Shown piece by piece: positions 11,654 through 23,130 of a DNA stretch of 64,000 bases; the stretch's first letter is position 1; every line of letters begins with the position of its first letter. Both the position numbers and the translations under genes were made by a program. The DNA comes from Daucus carota subsp. sativus (taxonomy: Eukaryota; Streptophyta; Magnoliopsida; Apiales; Apiaceae), in NCBI RefSeq assembly GCF_001625215.2, contig NC_030385.2, positions 44,355,598 to 44,419,597 on the forward strand, in the 5' to 3' direction. The notes beneath the pieces are model-generated. The model searched no databases, was not told where the DNA came from, and saw only the letters and a list, made by a program, of their open reading frames with translations.

Positions 11654-14600
11654 ATGATTGCAAACCCCAGTTTTGGGCTACACCCACCTCAAATTTCTTC
11701 AAGAAAATCAAACCCTTCAATTCATTTCTCAAATTTCAATCCTCCCCAAGCAATTCCCATAGCCCATGACCTAAAAAGGAGGTACCTTTACATTCTTTAC
11801 TCAAAGCCCTTGTCTTTTTGTGATTTTATGGACTTATTATATGTTGTGTTATTGCAGGTGTGATGTTTTTGATTTGCACAATGAGCTTGTTCCATATGCT
11901 GAGGCATGGGCTTGGCAAAAATCAATCGTGGAAAAAAGAAAAAAATTGATTGATAATGATGAAGATGTTTGTGATAGTGTTGTTATTTTACAGCATCCCT
12001 CTGTTTATACATTGGGAACTGGTAGTTCTGAGGATCACTTGAAGGGGATCAAGAATTTTTATCGGACTGATCGAGGTGGTGAAGTTACTTATCATGGTCC
12101 AGGACAGGTACTTGTCGAATTTGCTTTGATTTTTGATATTTGTTTCACCGGGAGTTTGGAATTTTCGATTAACAGTATCGTTTAACTGCTTGATAGTAAG
12201 ACATTTAGAATGAATGTTGTGATCTTGTATGTTCCTAAATAGAATTAGTTTAGCTGAAAGTTTGGAGTTTTCGATTAATAGAATCGCTCAACTGTTTGAT
12301 AGTAACACATTTGGAATGAATGCTGCAATCTTGTATGTTCCTTGATAGGATTGATTTGTTAAGTTATTAGGTATTCAGTATTGACTATATGTTTTTAGCT
12401 TTTTTTTTTTTCTGTAGCTAGTCATGTACCCTATTCTCAATCTTCGTTACCACACTATGGATCTTCATTGGTACCTTAGAGCTCTTGAGGAGGTGGTGAT
12501 TCGAGTGCTGTCCTCTTGTTTTACTATAAAGGCTTCAAGGCACAAGGGTCTGACTGGTGTTTGGGTTGGTATGTGGTGATACTTAATATTAAACGTTATA
12601 CATGTAATTTATTTTACATGTTCTTGTGATGGTTCATGCATGAGTATACTGATCCTATAACAAAGGTTTTAATATGCTATAGAAACTATGAGAATAGTCT
12701 TTCAATAGAACTTAGTCATCCTATATATTTGAAACCTAGTTCAATTCAATACGAAATGTGAGGGGCAAACCGAGGATCACTTTGCTTCAATTTATATATA
12801 GGTAATGTAGATGGCAAGATTAATGCGATTAATGAAACATTATCTTTGGTGAAAGATAATATTAGGAATAAAAGGTTATTGTTGCAGAAGGAGGCATTCT
12901 GCCTTTGATTAAGTTGAAACATGCGATTCACTGAATGTACAAAGTGAAAATGCACTTAAGATTGTGGTGGTCAAGAGAGGGTTGAGGTGATTGTAAATAA
13001 CCTAGGCATTGGTAATTCGGGGAGTTCATTTATGAGGTTAAGTTGTTTTGGCTGTGTTGGTTGCTAGAATGGCAGAGTCTGATCCAGTGGTGTGAGAAGA
13101 ATTGCTAGGGGAATTGCTGTTAGGCCTTTGGTTACGTTAAGTTCGTTAAAATTGTTTGTTCTTGATTTGCTGAGGGAAGTTTTGGGAAGCATATATTACA
13201 TTCGATGTTTAGATTAGTTGCAGATTGAGATGAAAAGTTTGAGTTTGTTTTGTTATAAACGGGAGCATCTTATTGGTTGCATTCGGAAGACGGGGTAGGT
13301 GGTTCCCAGAGGAGGGAGTGGGAGAATGGGACTTCAAAGTGAAGCTTAAGTTAAAGATTAGTTGTTCTCAGGCTCTTAGGACGCTTGCCAGATGTAGGAG
13401 AATTACTGAGACACAGAGAAAGCTATGTCCGGGAACACATTGAGACGACAAAAGGGCAATTGTAGATGAATTGTTTGTTAAAGATCATGGAGATTGTAGC
13501 TGTGGCCAGATCAGATGCTAAACTTAGGCGGCAGCTTTTAAGGTGAATTATATTGCTGCAAGGCTTTTGTGAATCAGCTTGGTTAGATTGACTAAAAAAT
13601 AAAGAGTCAAATAAGCCAGACTGCCATGAAATTATCAGTTCATTTGCTAGATCCTTCCTGCAAGATAAACTTGGGTACTTGTTCAGGTAGTTGAGCTGGG
13701 TGACCAGAATCAAGATGCGTCTTTCCATTTGAAAATTTGTATTGTTTAGATTATTTTCTTTCAGTTTTTGTGTTGAGACTTGAGCACACAAAAACAATTA
13801 CTCCTTCCATCTCAAAATAATAGTCTTGTTTGACTTTTCAATAGTTGAATTGACCAAATTTTGGTTGCAAATAAAAAGAAATAATTATTCTTTTATAATC
13901 TTAAAAAACTGAAAAATAAGTACATTTTAAAGTAGATTAAATATACTTTCTTATGATATAATTTTTGAAATTTTCTTAGTTATACAGTATATGTAGTTGT
14001 TGGTTTTGGTCAATTTGACTAAGTCAAGTCAAAACAGGACTATTATTTTGAGATGGAGTATAGAATATGGCGGCATGCAATCTCTGACGACTGACGAGAC
14101 TACTTAGGTAGGGGAATTGAAATAGAAACATTTCATTTTCTTTTTCCCACCTTGCATTGCATGTTGCAAAGATCAGAGCATGAAAGAATTTGACTACTCT
14201 TGTGGGGGCAGAGCATGTGTATGCTATGCAGTCGCCTGAGTTCTGAGAATTAATTTCAATGCAATACGTTGCCTTAACGTTATTCAGGGAATCAGGGGAG
14301 ATTTCTGCCACAGTGTCCTGTGCTTCTTGACCATTACATTGATTAAAGAATACACAGAATGTGCAGACTTAGAAATGCATCATACTTAGACTTCGATGTT
14401 GTGACTTTTGATGTGAGCTTATAAGGCATATGTCAGGCTTTGTGAATCAAATTGGTTAATAGCTTGTTTCATTAACAACTAACATGTAGTAATGCTTATT
14501 ATATGGTTTAGATCTACATTACCTGATCATATTTGATTCATTACTTCAGGAGATCAGAAAGTAGCAGCCATTGGTGTACGCGCATCCAAATGGATAACGT

Positions 14601-14884
14601 ATCACGGCCTATCAGTAAATGTCACAACAGATCTTACACCCTTTGATCAGATTGTGCCATGTGGGATACAAGACCGTCAAGTTGGCAGCATTAAGCAGTT
14701 GCTATCTAAGACACTGTCTTGTGAAGGACATGAAAAGAAACATTTCACCGATTATCAGCTGGTTGACACCACTTTTGAATCATTGATAAAGGAGTTTTCT
14801 GAAGTCTTCCAAGTACAACTCTGCATGAGACCCATTCCCTGGACATATATTACAGAGGGAAACAATTCACCGTTGACCATTTAG
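11654..14884 (+). CDS. LIP2P: Plastidial octanoyltransferase LIP2p
   Basis: Transfers the octanoyl group from octanoyl-ACP to lipoyl domains, the first step of lipoate synthesis for plastid pyruvate dehydrogenase. Exons 11654-11781, 11858-12107, 12418-12568 and 14550-14884 join in frame to 287 residues. Exon 1 encodes a Ser/Asn-rich, acid-poor leader consistent with a plastid transit peptide. LipB motifs follow: [26 protein letters not shown], the catalytic Lys in DQKVAAIG, and the catalytic Cys in [10 protein letters not shown]. All four splice pairs are GT-AG. The segment between DHLK and FYRTDRGG is about four residues shorter than in LIP2p relatives I know. Intron 3 is about 2 kb and holds an ARO pseudogene and a MITE. 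A mitochondrial paralogue (LIP2) is less likely given the leader and the LTGVWV...[11 protein letters not shown] sequence. Confidence 0.92.
12770..13720 (+). pseudogene. Decayed ARMADILLO-REPEAT-ONLY (ARO) relic in LIP2p intron 3
   Basis: Fragments in two or more plus-strand frames follow the order of an ARO-type armadillo protein: [11 protein letters not shown] (near 12975), [12 protein letters not shown] (13057-13092), RPLVTLSSL (near 13120), a [15 protein letters not shown] segment (near 13385), [20 protein letters not shown] (13484-13543) and [17 protein letters not shown] (13625-13675). Stops and frameshifts separate them, so it is non-coding. It lies in the sense direction of LIP2p. The match is to my memory of ARO proteins (ARO1 acts in polar growth of pollen tubes and root hairs); the ends are approximate and whether it is a retrocopy is unknown. 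Confidence 0.65.
13801..14058. mobile_element. Stowaway MITE in LIP2p intron 3
   Basis: Left end CTCCTTCCATCTCAAAATAA, right end its near-complement TTATTTTGAGATGGAG, with TA at 13799-13800 and 14059-14060. 258 bases, non-coding. Confidence 0.85.
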
Positions 14885-17419
14885 AACTTTCTGATATAGG
14901 CATATAGTTCATACGCAGGCAGCATTTCAGAGAGAGAAAAGAAACTCATTTTGGGTTGACTCACTCCCTTGTAATTCTAGTTGGTTTGGATCTATTTTTC
15001 CCTGCAACTAGATTCTTCGGTTTAATGATATATCCAGAAAGACAACTAGACTTGCAAATTGTTATTGTTGTGAAATTATCATTTTTCAATGAATATACGA
15101 TTTTCTAATTTTAACTACTACTTCCATGCAAATTAATGTTTTGACAGATTTTCTCAGCGATGATTGAACATCATGACAAGTCCAGTCTACAATTTATTTG
15201 ATTCAGCCCTGTGACAATGTAAGCATTTCTCTGAGCAGAAATTTCACCTCCATAATCTATTTTTGTATCTGAGCAGAAATTAGGATGTTCTTTTGCACCC
15301 TGCTTTAGTTCTGTGGCGAGCACACCTGTTGGATTTGGTTTTGCAGCTTGCCTTTTAAATCATTTAATTAGCTGATCTTCGATTTTTTTGTTGCTGGAAA
15401 TTCTTTACAGGTGACCGAGGACAGGGATGTGGTGACATTGTCTGTGAATCCTCTACTTGGCACTACAAATCGTCGTAAGATCTTGCATTCCAGTTACATG
15501 GTCGGTTCTTCAATCAGAACTTCCAGAAAAGAGCTTGTGGTTTAAGTTATTGAACGGGTCAATTCAAAGATCTGCGAGTCTGCCAGCCATTCATAATTTT
15601 CATGGAGTATAGATCCAGGTAACATGTAAAATTTGTGAATTTTGGAAGTGTATTGCTAACAGCTAGGAAGTGTATTGCTAACAGCTATGCAAAATGGACA
15701 AGATTATAATCCGATTAATAAGAAGGCAAGAAAGCAGCTGGTCCAGAACAACGAATGATAGCATCATACGTCTAATGGAAAAAAAAGCGCTCGACATGAA
15801 AACCCTAGAATGAGGTAATTTTGCACCGAGTGATATTGTAACACCCGGTCTATACTCTATATACATCAAAAATATAGAATTAAGGTGTGCAACGCTTTTT
15901 TTTTTCCAGCTGAACATATGCTACTAACATATATATATATTAAGGACAAATACAAAACATAAATAAAATGAAGATTTTTATCACGACAATTTGATGCTCG
16001 AGTTATATTTGTTATCGCGATAATTCGATGTTCGAGATATATTGCTTCCCAAATATATTGTAAGATGGATGATTCCATCATGTTGAATAGTCTATTCATG
16101 GATGTCAAGTGGGGCTGAATGACAATACTAAAGAGAATCGCCACAAACATCACTCACTCACACCACCGACTTTTGGGCCACAAATACACAGACCAGGCAG
16201 GCAGCCATCAATCTGAATTTTCCAGAAGTCCAGGTACCCAAAGTAAAAAACAATAACAATATTCTCTCGAGAAAAATGCTTGATACACATAATTGTGTAT
16301 AGAACTTAATACATGATGACAACCGGTGGGTTTTAATTGAAATGACATCCTGTATCATCAACCATTCCTCCCCTGAAATAAATAAATGTTCTTAACTTGT
16401 CAAAATGGAGATCCTGATAATGTTGAAACTGCTTAACAGGTCAAGTCAATCTGCCGCCAAAATTTTCAGTTTTGATAATTGGCTTATCTCATTTTTTTTT
16501 CTTCGAGAGCTTGATATATATTGGAAATAAGGAGCAGAAGCGGCATGTACAGGTATCAGGGTTTTAAAAAAAAATAAAAATAAGAAGAAGAAGATAGGGA
16601 GCAAGTCTGACCTGGTTATAGGCAAAAAAAAGAAGTCTTGCATCTGGAATATATAGAGCTCAAATTTTAAAATTATCTACATATAAATTCAAATACATAA
16701 TATATATATTCTAAAAATCGGTGAATCCTGAACAATCGCTGATTATGTTCCAGTATTGCTGAACTGATTAATTTTTTTTATAATTACTAAGTTTGATTCT
16801 CATTTTTAATGTTACTTTTTGTATTTTGAACACTATGTATATAATTTTTGATTTTCCAGCGATAAAAATTGATCATTTTTAACTAAACATTTAAAATAAT
16901 AAAACAAATATCTTAAATAAATTATATATATTTTATTGTGACATAATTGTTAATATTTTTTAATTATATATATAATTCAGTCAAATTTTGGTTAATTTGA
17001 ACATTAAAAGTCAAAATTGCACCATGAAAAAGGATCGAAGGCATATTATTGATTAAATTTATTGCAAATACTATGTTGTATTTTATAAAAAACAACTATA
17101 CATACATACTAAACTCCCGCAATTCTCGGTTTGTAAAATAACATATTTTTGGAACATGATATATTAATTATTTAATCTATAATTATTATGATATAATTTT
17201 AACTTTTCTTAAAATAACAGATATATTATTTTCATTAATGAACTCTTGCAGTTGCCGGCAGAATCACTATAATAACACGTACATTTGTATCTACAAATAC
17301 AAATTATCATCATCACCCTTTTGACATATTGCATGCAAATCGCAATATCAGTTAAACAATAATTCGTGAGGGTTTTGCGTAAGTGGGGCGAGACAATCCA
17401 CATCAATAATAATAATTAA
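14885..17419. other. LIP2p 3' region and intergenic DNA
   Basis: Starts with the LIP2p 3' UTR; its polyadenylation site was not located. A 22-bp unit (GGAAGTGTATTGCTAACAGC...) is repeated in tandem at 15644-15665 and 15666-15687. No gene recognised; the short open frames at 15.7-17.4 kb have no family signature. Confidence 0.5.
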
Positions 17420-18189
17420 CTTTTGGTTAAAAAGTGGGTTGACATACTTAAAATAAAAAAATTTAGTCAACAATTCCAAAAACTCAATTCCAACCATGAT
17501 GAGCTGTTATCTATAAATTTAGACAACCTCCTATGAATGGCTAAATTTGTCGAATCTCTACAGGTGTGTAAGAAAATCTGTAGCAAGATTGTACATCATT
17601 TATTACCATATTGAACTGATATATTCTATCTTAACAATTTAAAATATTAATAACATACTATTTTTAAATTATAGCCAACCAATATAACCAGTATCAGAGC
17701 ATCTCCAACGGCGTTGTCTATAATCGTTGGCTAAATTGGAGCTGTAAGACATTATGTAAAATTTGCTGAACCTGTAAGACATTTTGCTTCAATGGTATTG
17801 GCTATATTGGTTGGCTATAATTTAAAAATAGTATGTTATTAATATTTCAAATTGTTAAAATAGAATATATCAGTTGATATGGTAATAAATGATGTGCAAT
17901 CTTCCTACAGATTTTCTTACAGACCTGTAGAGGTTCGACAAATATAGCCAACCATAGGAGGTTGGCTAAAATTATAGACAACAGATTCATGTGGTTGGAG
18001 TGTGACTTTCTCAACAGGTTGGCTAAATTTTTTATATTTGGAATGACAACTCATCTTTTTGCTAAAGGTTTTGTATGGTTGGAGATGCTCTCATTGAAGC
18101 AAAATGTCATATAGGTTCAGCAAATTTTACATAATGTCTTACAGATCCAATTTAGCCAACGATTATAGCCAATGCCGTTGGAGATGCTC
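17420..18189 (+). mobile_element. 5'-truncated TTA-type MITE interrupted by another copy
   Basis: Outer copy of the family at 7849. Its first ~20 bases are missing; it starts at TTTTGGTTAAAAAGTGGG. It is split at 17696/18091 by the next element and ends at GTTGGAGATGCTC (18189) followed by TAA. Confidence 0.8.
17697..18090 (-). mobile_element. Full-length MITE nested in the same MITE family
   Basis: GAGCATCTCCAACG at the left, GGTTGGAGATGCTC at the right, 394 bases, oriented opposite to its host copy. The host sequence is duplicated as TCA on both sides (17694-17696 and 18091-18093), so this insertion is younger than the outer copy. Confidence 0.85.
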
Positions 18190-18690
18190 TAACGTTCCAA
18201 TTTAAATCAAGGGTCGAGTTTTCAGCGGTGACTGATATAATTATTTATCAGCAATTTCTTAAAAAAAGATTAAAACTAAATTTTTGAGGCTGACATAAAT
18301 CCTACAACATCTATCAACTCAAAATGACTTATTTTACAATTTCTAACCTATAAGAAAAAACTGGATTAATTGCTCACAATAGACAGGTCCGTATAATTTA
18401 CTTTCAATTATGATTGTAAAAATCGAAAATTGAGACTGATCAATTGATTTATTGATTCAGAATTTTTTGAAGATTTATCAAGAATTTTTGCTATAAATCA
18501 CAGATTTTGGATAAAATAATAATAAATTAATAAAAAATTAATTAGGGAATAATCAAGATTTTTAAAATATATCGGAAATCTTATAACACTGCACCCTGCA
18601 CTTGAATTCGGCAAGAAAGATTAGGAAAAGGCTATAGAATGTGCGTCACAAGCTAATCCACTTACGTGGATAAACAAGAAGCTACACATT

Positions 18691-18800
18691 ATAGATGAAA
18701 ATTCATGGATCCCTACATAGGATTTGATTTAACTGGAGAGAAAGTATAGATGAAAATTCATGGATCCCTACATGGGATTTGATTTAACTGGAGAGAAAGT
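18691..18800. repeat. 55-bp tandem duplication
   Basis: The unit beginning ATAGATGAAAATTCATGG occurs at 18691-18745 and again at 18746-18800 with one visible mismatch (TAGG/TGGG), so the duplication is recent. Confidence 0.85.
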
Positions 18801-18955
18801 AGCTGTCGTTGGCTAATGTTGGAGTTATGTTGAAGATAAAGCATATACGTGGCGTCCGTGCACACATTATACGTGCACACTAGCGGCCAAGTAACAAGAC
18901 GCCCAATTTCTGCTGTCTGCCGTATTCAGCATGTTGGTTGTGGGGTCTATTTATA

Positions 18956-19170
18956 CTCCCTCCGTCTTTTAGTGTCATTTTTGTGCCGGTCAAATTAACT
19001 GGAATTTATTAATATTTTATTTATTGATAAAATAAAAAAAATATATCATCAGAAATAATTTTTTATTTATTATAAGATATTCTTTCAAATAATGAAATAG
19101 TGACTTATAATTGTTACTCAAAAATTAGTCAATTTGAAATGTTACAACTAAAAAAGGAGGAGGAGTTTCG
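18956..19170. mobile_element. Degenerate Stowaway-like element
   Basis: TA then CTCCCTCCGTCTTTTAGTGTC at the left is a clear Stowaway end. The right end is poorly preserved (AAAAAAGGAGGAGGAG near 19150-19165), so the right boundary is approximate. Confidence 0.5.
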
Positions 19171-19767
19171 ATTTAGCATACATATATATAGTCAAGTCAG
19201 TATAATTGAGATCACGGGAGGGGAATGAGATTTATCGGGGTCAATGATAAATTATGAAAAATACTGGTTTTTAGAAAAATTGGAAAAAACTTAAAATTTG
19301 AGACTAGGTTAAAAAATATTTAGATGTAAGAGTTTGGTATGCTGTTTTAATATTTCTCAGTCGAATGTAAATTTTATTTTTATCAGTGTAAATAGAAAAT
19401 TGTGAAAGTATCTGATTACATATAATTAAATTCAAATAAATTATTTATATTGAATTCTAATACCATATTGAATATAGAAATATCAACAAAATAATTTAGT
19501 TGTAAATTGAAGAGTGATACATCACAATTGTTTATGTTATTGTTATTGTCAATACTCAATACAATTTTCTTACGTCTTGTATGATTTATGGGTATGGTAA
19601 GGAAGAGAAAATGAAGCTCGGAATTATTTTTTGGTATCATGTTAAATTAGGATTCTATTAAGTAATAAATCTCAAATTACTAAAAGTTTATGCTTGATGA
19701 GTAGAATATCAAGTGGAAATTAAGAAAGAGATCTATGACGGTTACTTCTAATTATTAATATTGTTTT

Positions 19768-20459
19768 GAGTTAATTGCAATTGGCACCCTTTTGGTTTCG
19801 GCTTATTGCACATTGCACCTAATAGTTTTGGAAAATACACTTTGCAGCCCCACACTTTTAATCCGTAGACACTTTGCACCCTTTCCATTAATTTCTGCCG
19901 TTACCGTTAACTTTTGTAGGGGCATTTTGGGAAATTTAATAATATTTAATTAAAATCAGACTTTTATTTAAATTTTCTGACCATCTAAACGATATTTTTT
20001 CGAAAAAATTTATAGAACGAAAGTTGTAGAGAATAAAAAGATCTTTTTAGAACAATAAGGTTCAAAATTTAAATAATTATTTAAAAACGATTGTTCATTT
20101 TTACAAGATTGCTAATTTTTGAATTTTTTAAAAATAATTATAAAAAAAATTACGAAAATTTTGAACCTTATAGTTCTAAGAAGATCCTTTTATTCTCTAC
20201 AATTTTCATTTTTTAAGTTTTTCCGAAAAATATCGTTTAGATGGTAAAAAAAATTAAATAAAGATCTAATTTTAATTAAATATATAATTAAATTTCCCAA
20301 AATGTCCCTGCAAAAGTTAACTGTAACTGCAGAATTTAACGGAAAGGGTGCAAAGTGTCTACGGGTTAAAAGTCTGGATATGCAAAGTGTATTTTTCAAA
20401 ACTATTAGGTGGAATGTGCAATAAGCCGAAACCAAAGGGTTGCCATTTGCAATTAACTC
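19768..20459. mobile_element. Mutator-type MITE (0.7-kb hairpin family), copy A
   Basis: GAGTTAATTGCAATTGGC at the left pairs with GCCATTTGCAATTAACTC at the right. The arms stay complementary for most of the 692 bases, making a long hairpin. Perfect 9-bp duplication TATTGTTTT at 19759-19767 and 20460-20468 indicates Mutator-type insertion. A second copy lies at 61119. Confidence 0.9.
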
Positions 20460-21381
20460 TATTGTTTTTCGTTTTTGAAATATTATTTCATATATGTGTG
20501 TGTGCACACACACATGAAATAGAATATTTTCAAGAAATAATTTTTTTATTTTTTAGGATAAGGATTGCATCTTAAACATGTCATACCCTGCATTTGCCCT
20601 CAGTTTTTTATACGGAGAACTCGACACATACTTGACTAAAAGTTAAAGTTTTAAACAAATAATTTAAAATAAGTTAAAACTTAAACTTTATATACAACTT
20701 GAAATACTTATAAAGCAGTGAAAAAAAATTAGTAAAAAATGAGATGACCGAAGTAGTATATTTATTAACATAGTTTATCTAGTCAGAGATATTATATTTT
20801 ATAAAATTGTGAATAAAATAATATTTTATTAATTTTATTTATAAAATAAAATTATAAAACATATAAATGAAATGAGATATATTTAAGAGCATATCTGAAA
20901 TAGGACGTACGGGTACCCTATTAAGTACTTTCTATTGTAAAATCCGGATGGATCTCATTTGTATCGATCAAATAATTAAAAATTTGACAATAAAATTAAT
21001 AGGAGACAAGAAGCAGCCATAAATCGGAAAACATTCGCTAAACCGAATCCCAATGTGACACCATATGACCATCATTTGACTTGTATCTATCCTGGTAACC
21101 TGCCCTCGCAAAACCTTATCTTGCCAGTTGCCACGGTATCTTAATAGTCATGCCAATGATTCAACCGTCCAGAATTAAATATTAATTAAATACCCAGATA
21201 ATTCCAAATATTTTATCCACTAATATCTCTTCATATTTACTAGCATTTTATATCCTAAAATCACTTTTAAATAATCAACTACAATATATTTTAATAAATT
21301 AATAGGAGTATAAATATAAGATAATTGTGTATTTGTGTTATTACAAAAATTTAAACAACATATGAGTTTCAGGTAAAGTTG

Positions 21382-21942
21382 TGTTGGGTCGGCTAAGCAA
21401 GCCTAACTCCACGATAGTACTTATCTTTCTGATGTGGGACTTGGGTTGAACCCACTCAACAATCTCCCCTCAATCCAAGAACCACCAATCTTGTGACTCT
21501 TATGGGTTGAACCCACTCAACAATCTCCCCTCAATCCAAGAACCACCAATCTTGTGACTCTTATACCGCCACTATTCATCAGTTCCTCATCATCTTGCGA
21601 GACACGCCGTCTGACTACCTAATCGTAGTTCTGGAGAGTCTCTCCCCACATCACACAACTGCAGCCCGCAACCCCAAGATCAACTTCTGAACCTCTGAAC
21701 CTCGCTCTGATACCACTTGTTGGGCCAGCTAAGCAAGCCTAACTCCACGATAGTACGATATTGTCCGCTTTGGGCTGAGCCCGCACGGGTTTGTTTTTGA
21801 GCACCTCCCAAAAGGCCTCATACTAATAGAATTTTTTGGCTGCTTATATTCAAGATAAATCTTCTTTTATCTTTCTGATGTGGGACTTTCGAAGTAACAG
21901 AAAAAAAAGCAACGACTGGAGTTGGGTTGAACCCACTCAACA
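21382..21942 (-). mobile_element. TRIM retrotransposon (miniature LTR element)
   Basis: Read on the minus strand: 5' LTR 21942-21718 (225 bases, TGTTGAGT...CCCAACA), then a primer-binding site TGGTATCAGAGC (21715-21704) matching initiator tRNA-Met, a short non-coding interior, a purine tract TTGAGGGGAGA, and a 3' LTR 21461-21382. Target duplication AGTTG on both sides (21377-21381 and 21943-21947). The 3' LTR is only 80 bases, lacking internal segments present in the other LTR, and a 61-bp unit covering the LTR edge and purine tract is tandemly duplicated (21443-21503 and 21504-21564). It has no gag or pol and depends on other elements. Confidence 0.88.
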
Positions 21943-22152
21943 AGTTGATTTTCGAATTCTTTTTTCATACTACCGTCAAACCCTTCTGAATTAATAAGAT
22001 AAAATTAGTAATTATTCAAGATTAAAGATGTATTATTATAATATACGTTAACGTGTTCACTGAATAAATAATAAACACAAATACTATACGTACGTAAAAA
22101 AGTATACATGGAGGGAACTGCAAGCTCCAAATAGAGCGTATATAATAAAGTA

Positions 22153-22467
22153 GGGTCCTGTTCCTTGCCAACCGGTTGCCGGGAAGAGGTTATCTAACAC
22201 ACTGTACGGGGCCATTAGATTTAGATTTCAAGGGCTCAGATCCAATTTGAGTTTTCAAGGGATCCGCTATAAATATCCGCGGAAGGGAAATTTTCCTTTC
22301 CGCGGATATTATCCGCGGAATGGGAGTTCCCCTTTCCGCGGATAATATCCGCGGATGCATTAAAAACTCAAAATTGGATCTGAGCCCTTGAAATCTAAAT
22401 CTAATGGCCCCCGTACAGTGTGTTAGATAACCCTTTCCCGGCAACCGGTTGGCAAGGAACAGGACCC
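22153..22467. mobile_element. Mutator-type MITE upstream of the ERF gene
   Basis: Long inverted repeats from GGGTCCTGTTCCTTGCC to GGCAAGGAACAGGACCC, with perfect 9-bp duplication AATAAAGTA at 22144-22152 and 22468-22476. The 315 bases are almost wholly palindromic, and the centre contains several smaller palindromes built on ATCCGCGGAT-type motifs. It ends 199 bases before the ERF start codon, so it lies in that gene's promoter or leader. Confidence 0.9.
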
Positions 22468-22665
22468 AATAAAGTAAGAGTAGACGTTGGTGAAGAGGCA
22501 AAAGGGTTTTCAGTAGGACAGATAATGGAATCTCCTCCTTATCTCATATTAACTCCCCTTTGTTTTTTCTTCTCCTAGAATTTATTTCTCCACAACAACA
22601 CACCTCCGGTCTCTCTCCTTCAATTTTTCTAAATTCTCGAAAATTTATTATTTATTCATATATTT

Positions 22666-23130
22666 ATGGAGGGCAGCACCGATTGTTGTTCATCAAATCT
22701 CGATGATAAAAGAAAGCACTCTAAGCACCAGGAGAACACCAAGATCTACAGAGGAATCAGGATGCGCAAGTGGGGAAAATGGGTGGCCGAGATTCGGGAG
22801 CCGAATAAACGGTCTCGGATTTGGCTCGGCTCGTATTCGTCCCCGGTTGCGGCGGCTCGGGCGTATGACACGGCCGTGTTTTACCTCAGAGGCCCCTCGG
22901 CTCGGCTTAATTTTCCCGAGCTGATAACGGATGAGCCAGGGGATCAGCTTCATGACTTGTCTGCGGCTTCTATTAGGAAAAAAGCTACTGAGGTTGGAGC
23001 TAGGGTTGACGCTCTTCAGGCCTCTCATCATGGTTCTAATGATTCTTCGAATGTTTCGAATTCGGGTAGGGTTTATCACAAACCTGACTTGAATGAGTTC
23101 CCGAGCCCCGAATCATCAGAAGACAACTAG
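22666..23130 (+). CDS. DREB/ERF transcription factor with EAR motif (group II, A-5 type)
   Basis: Single-exon protein of 154 residues, nuclear. One AP2/ERF DNA-binding domain spans about residues 28-85 ([49 protein letters not shown]). The C-terminus has DLNEFP at 141-146, an EAR motif of the DLNxxP form that recruits TOPLESS-type corepressors, so the protein is probably a repressor acting at DRE/CRT or GCC-like sites in stress responses. The short length and [20 protein letters not shown] signature fit the RAP2.9/RAP2.10/DEAR-like group (ERF group II); which member cannot be told. The leader is CT-rich. A Mutator-type MITE lies just upstream. Confidence 0.92.
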   Translation: MEGSTDCCSSNLDDKRKHSKHQENTKIYRGIRMRKWGKWVAEIREPNKRSRIWLGSYSSPVAAARAYDTAVFYLRGPSARLNFPELITDEPGDQLHDLSAASIRKKATEVGARVDALQASHHGSNDSSNVSNSGRVYHKPDLNEFPSPESSEDN

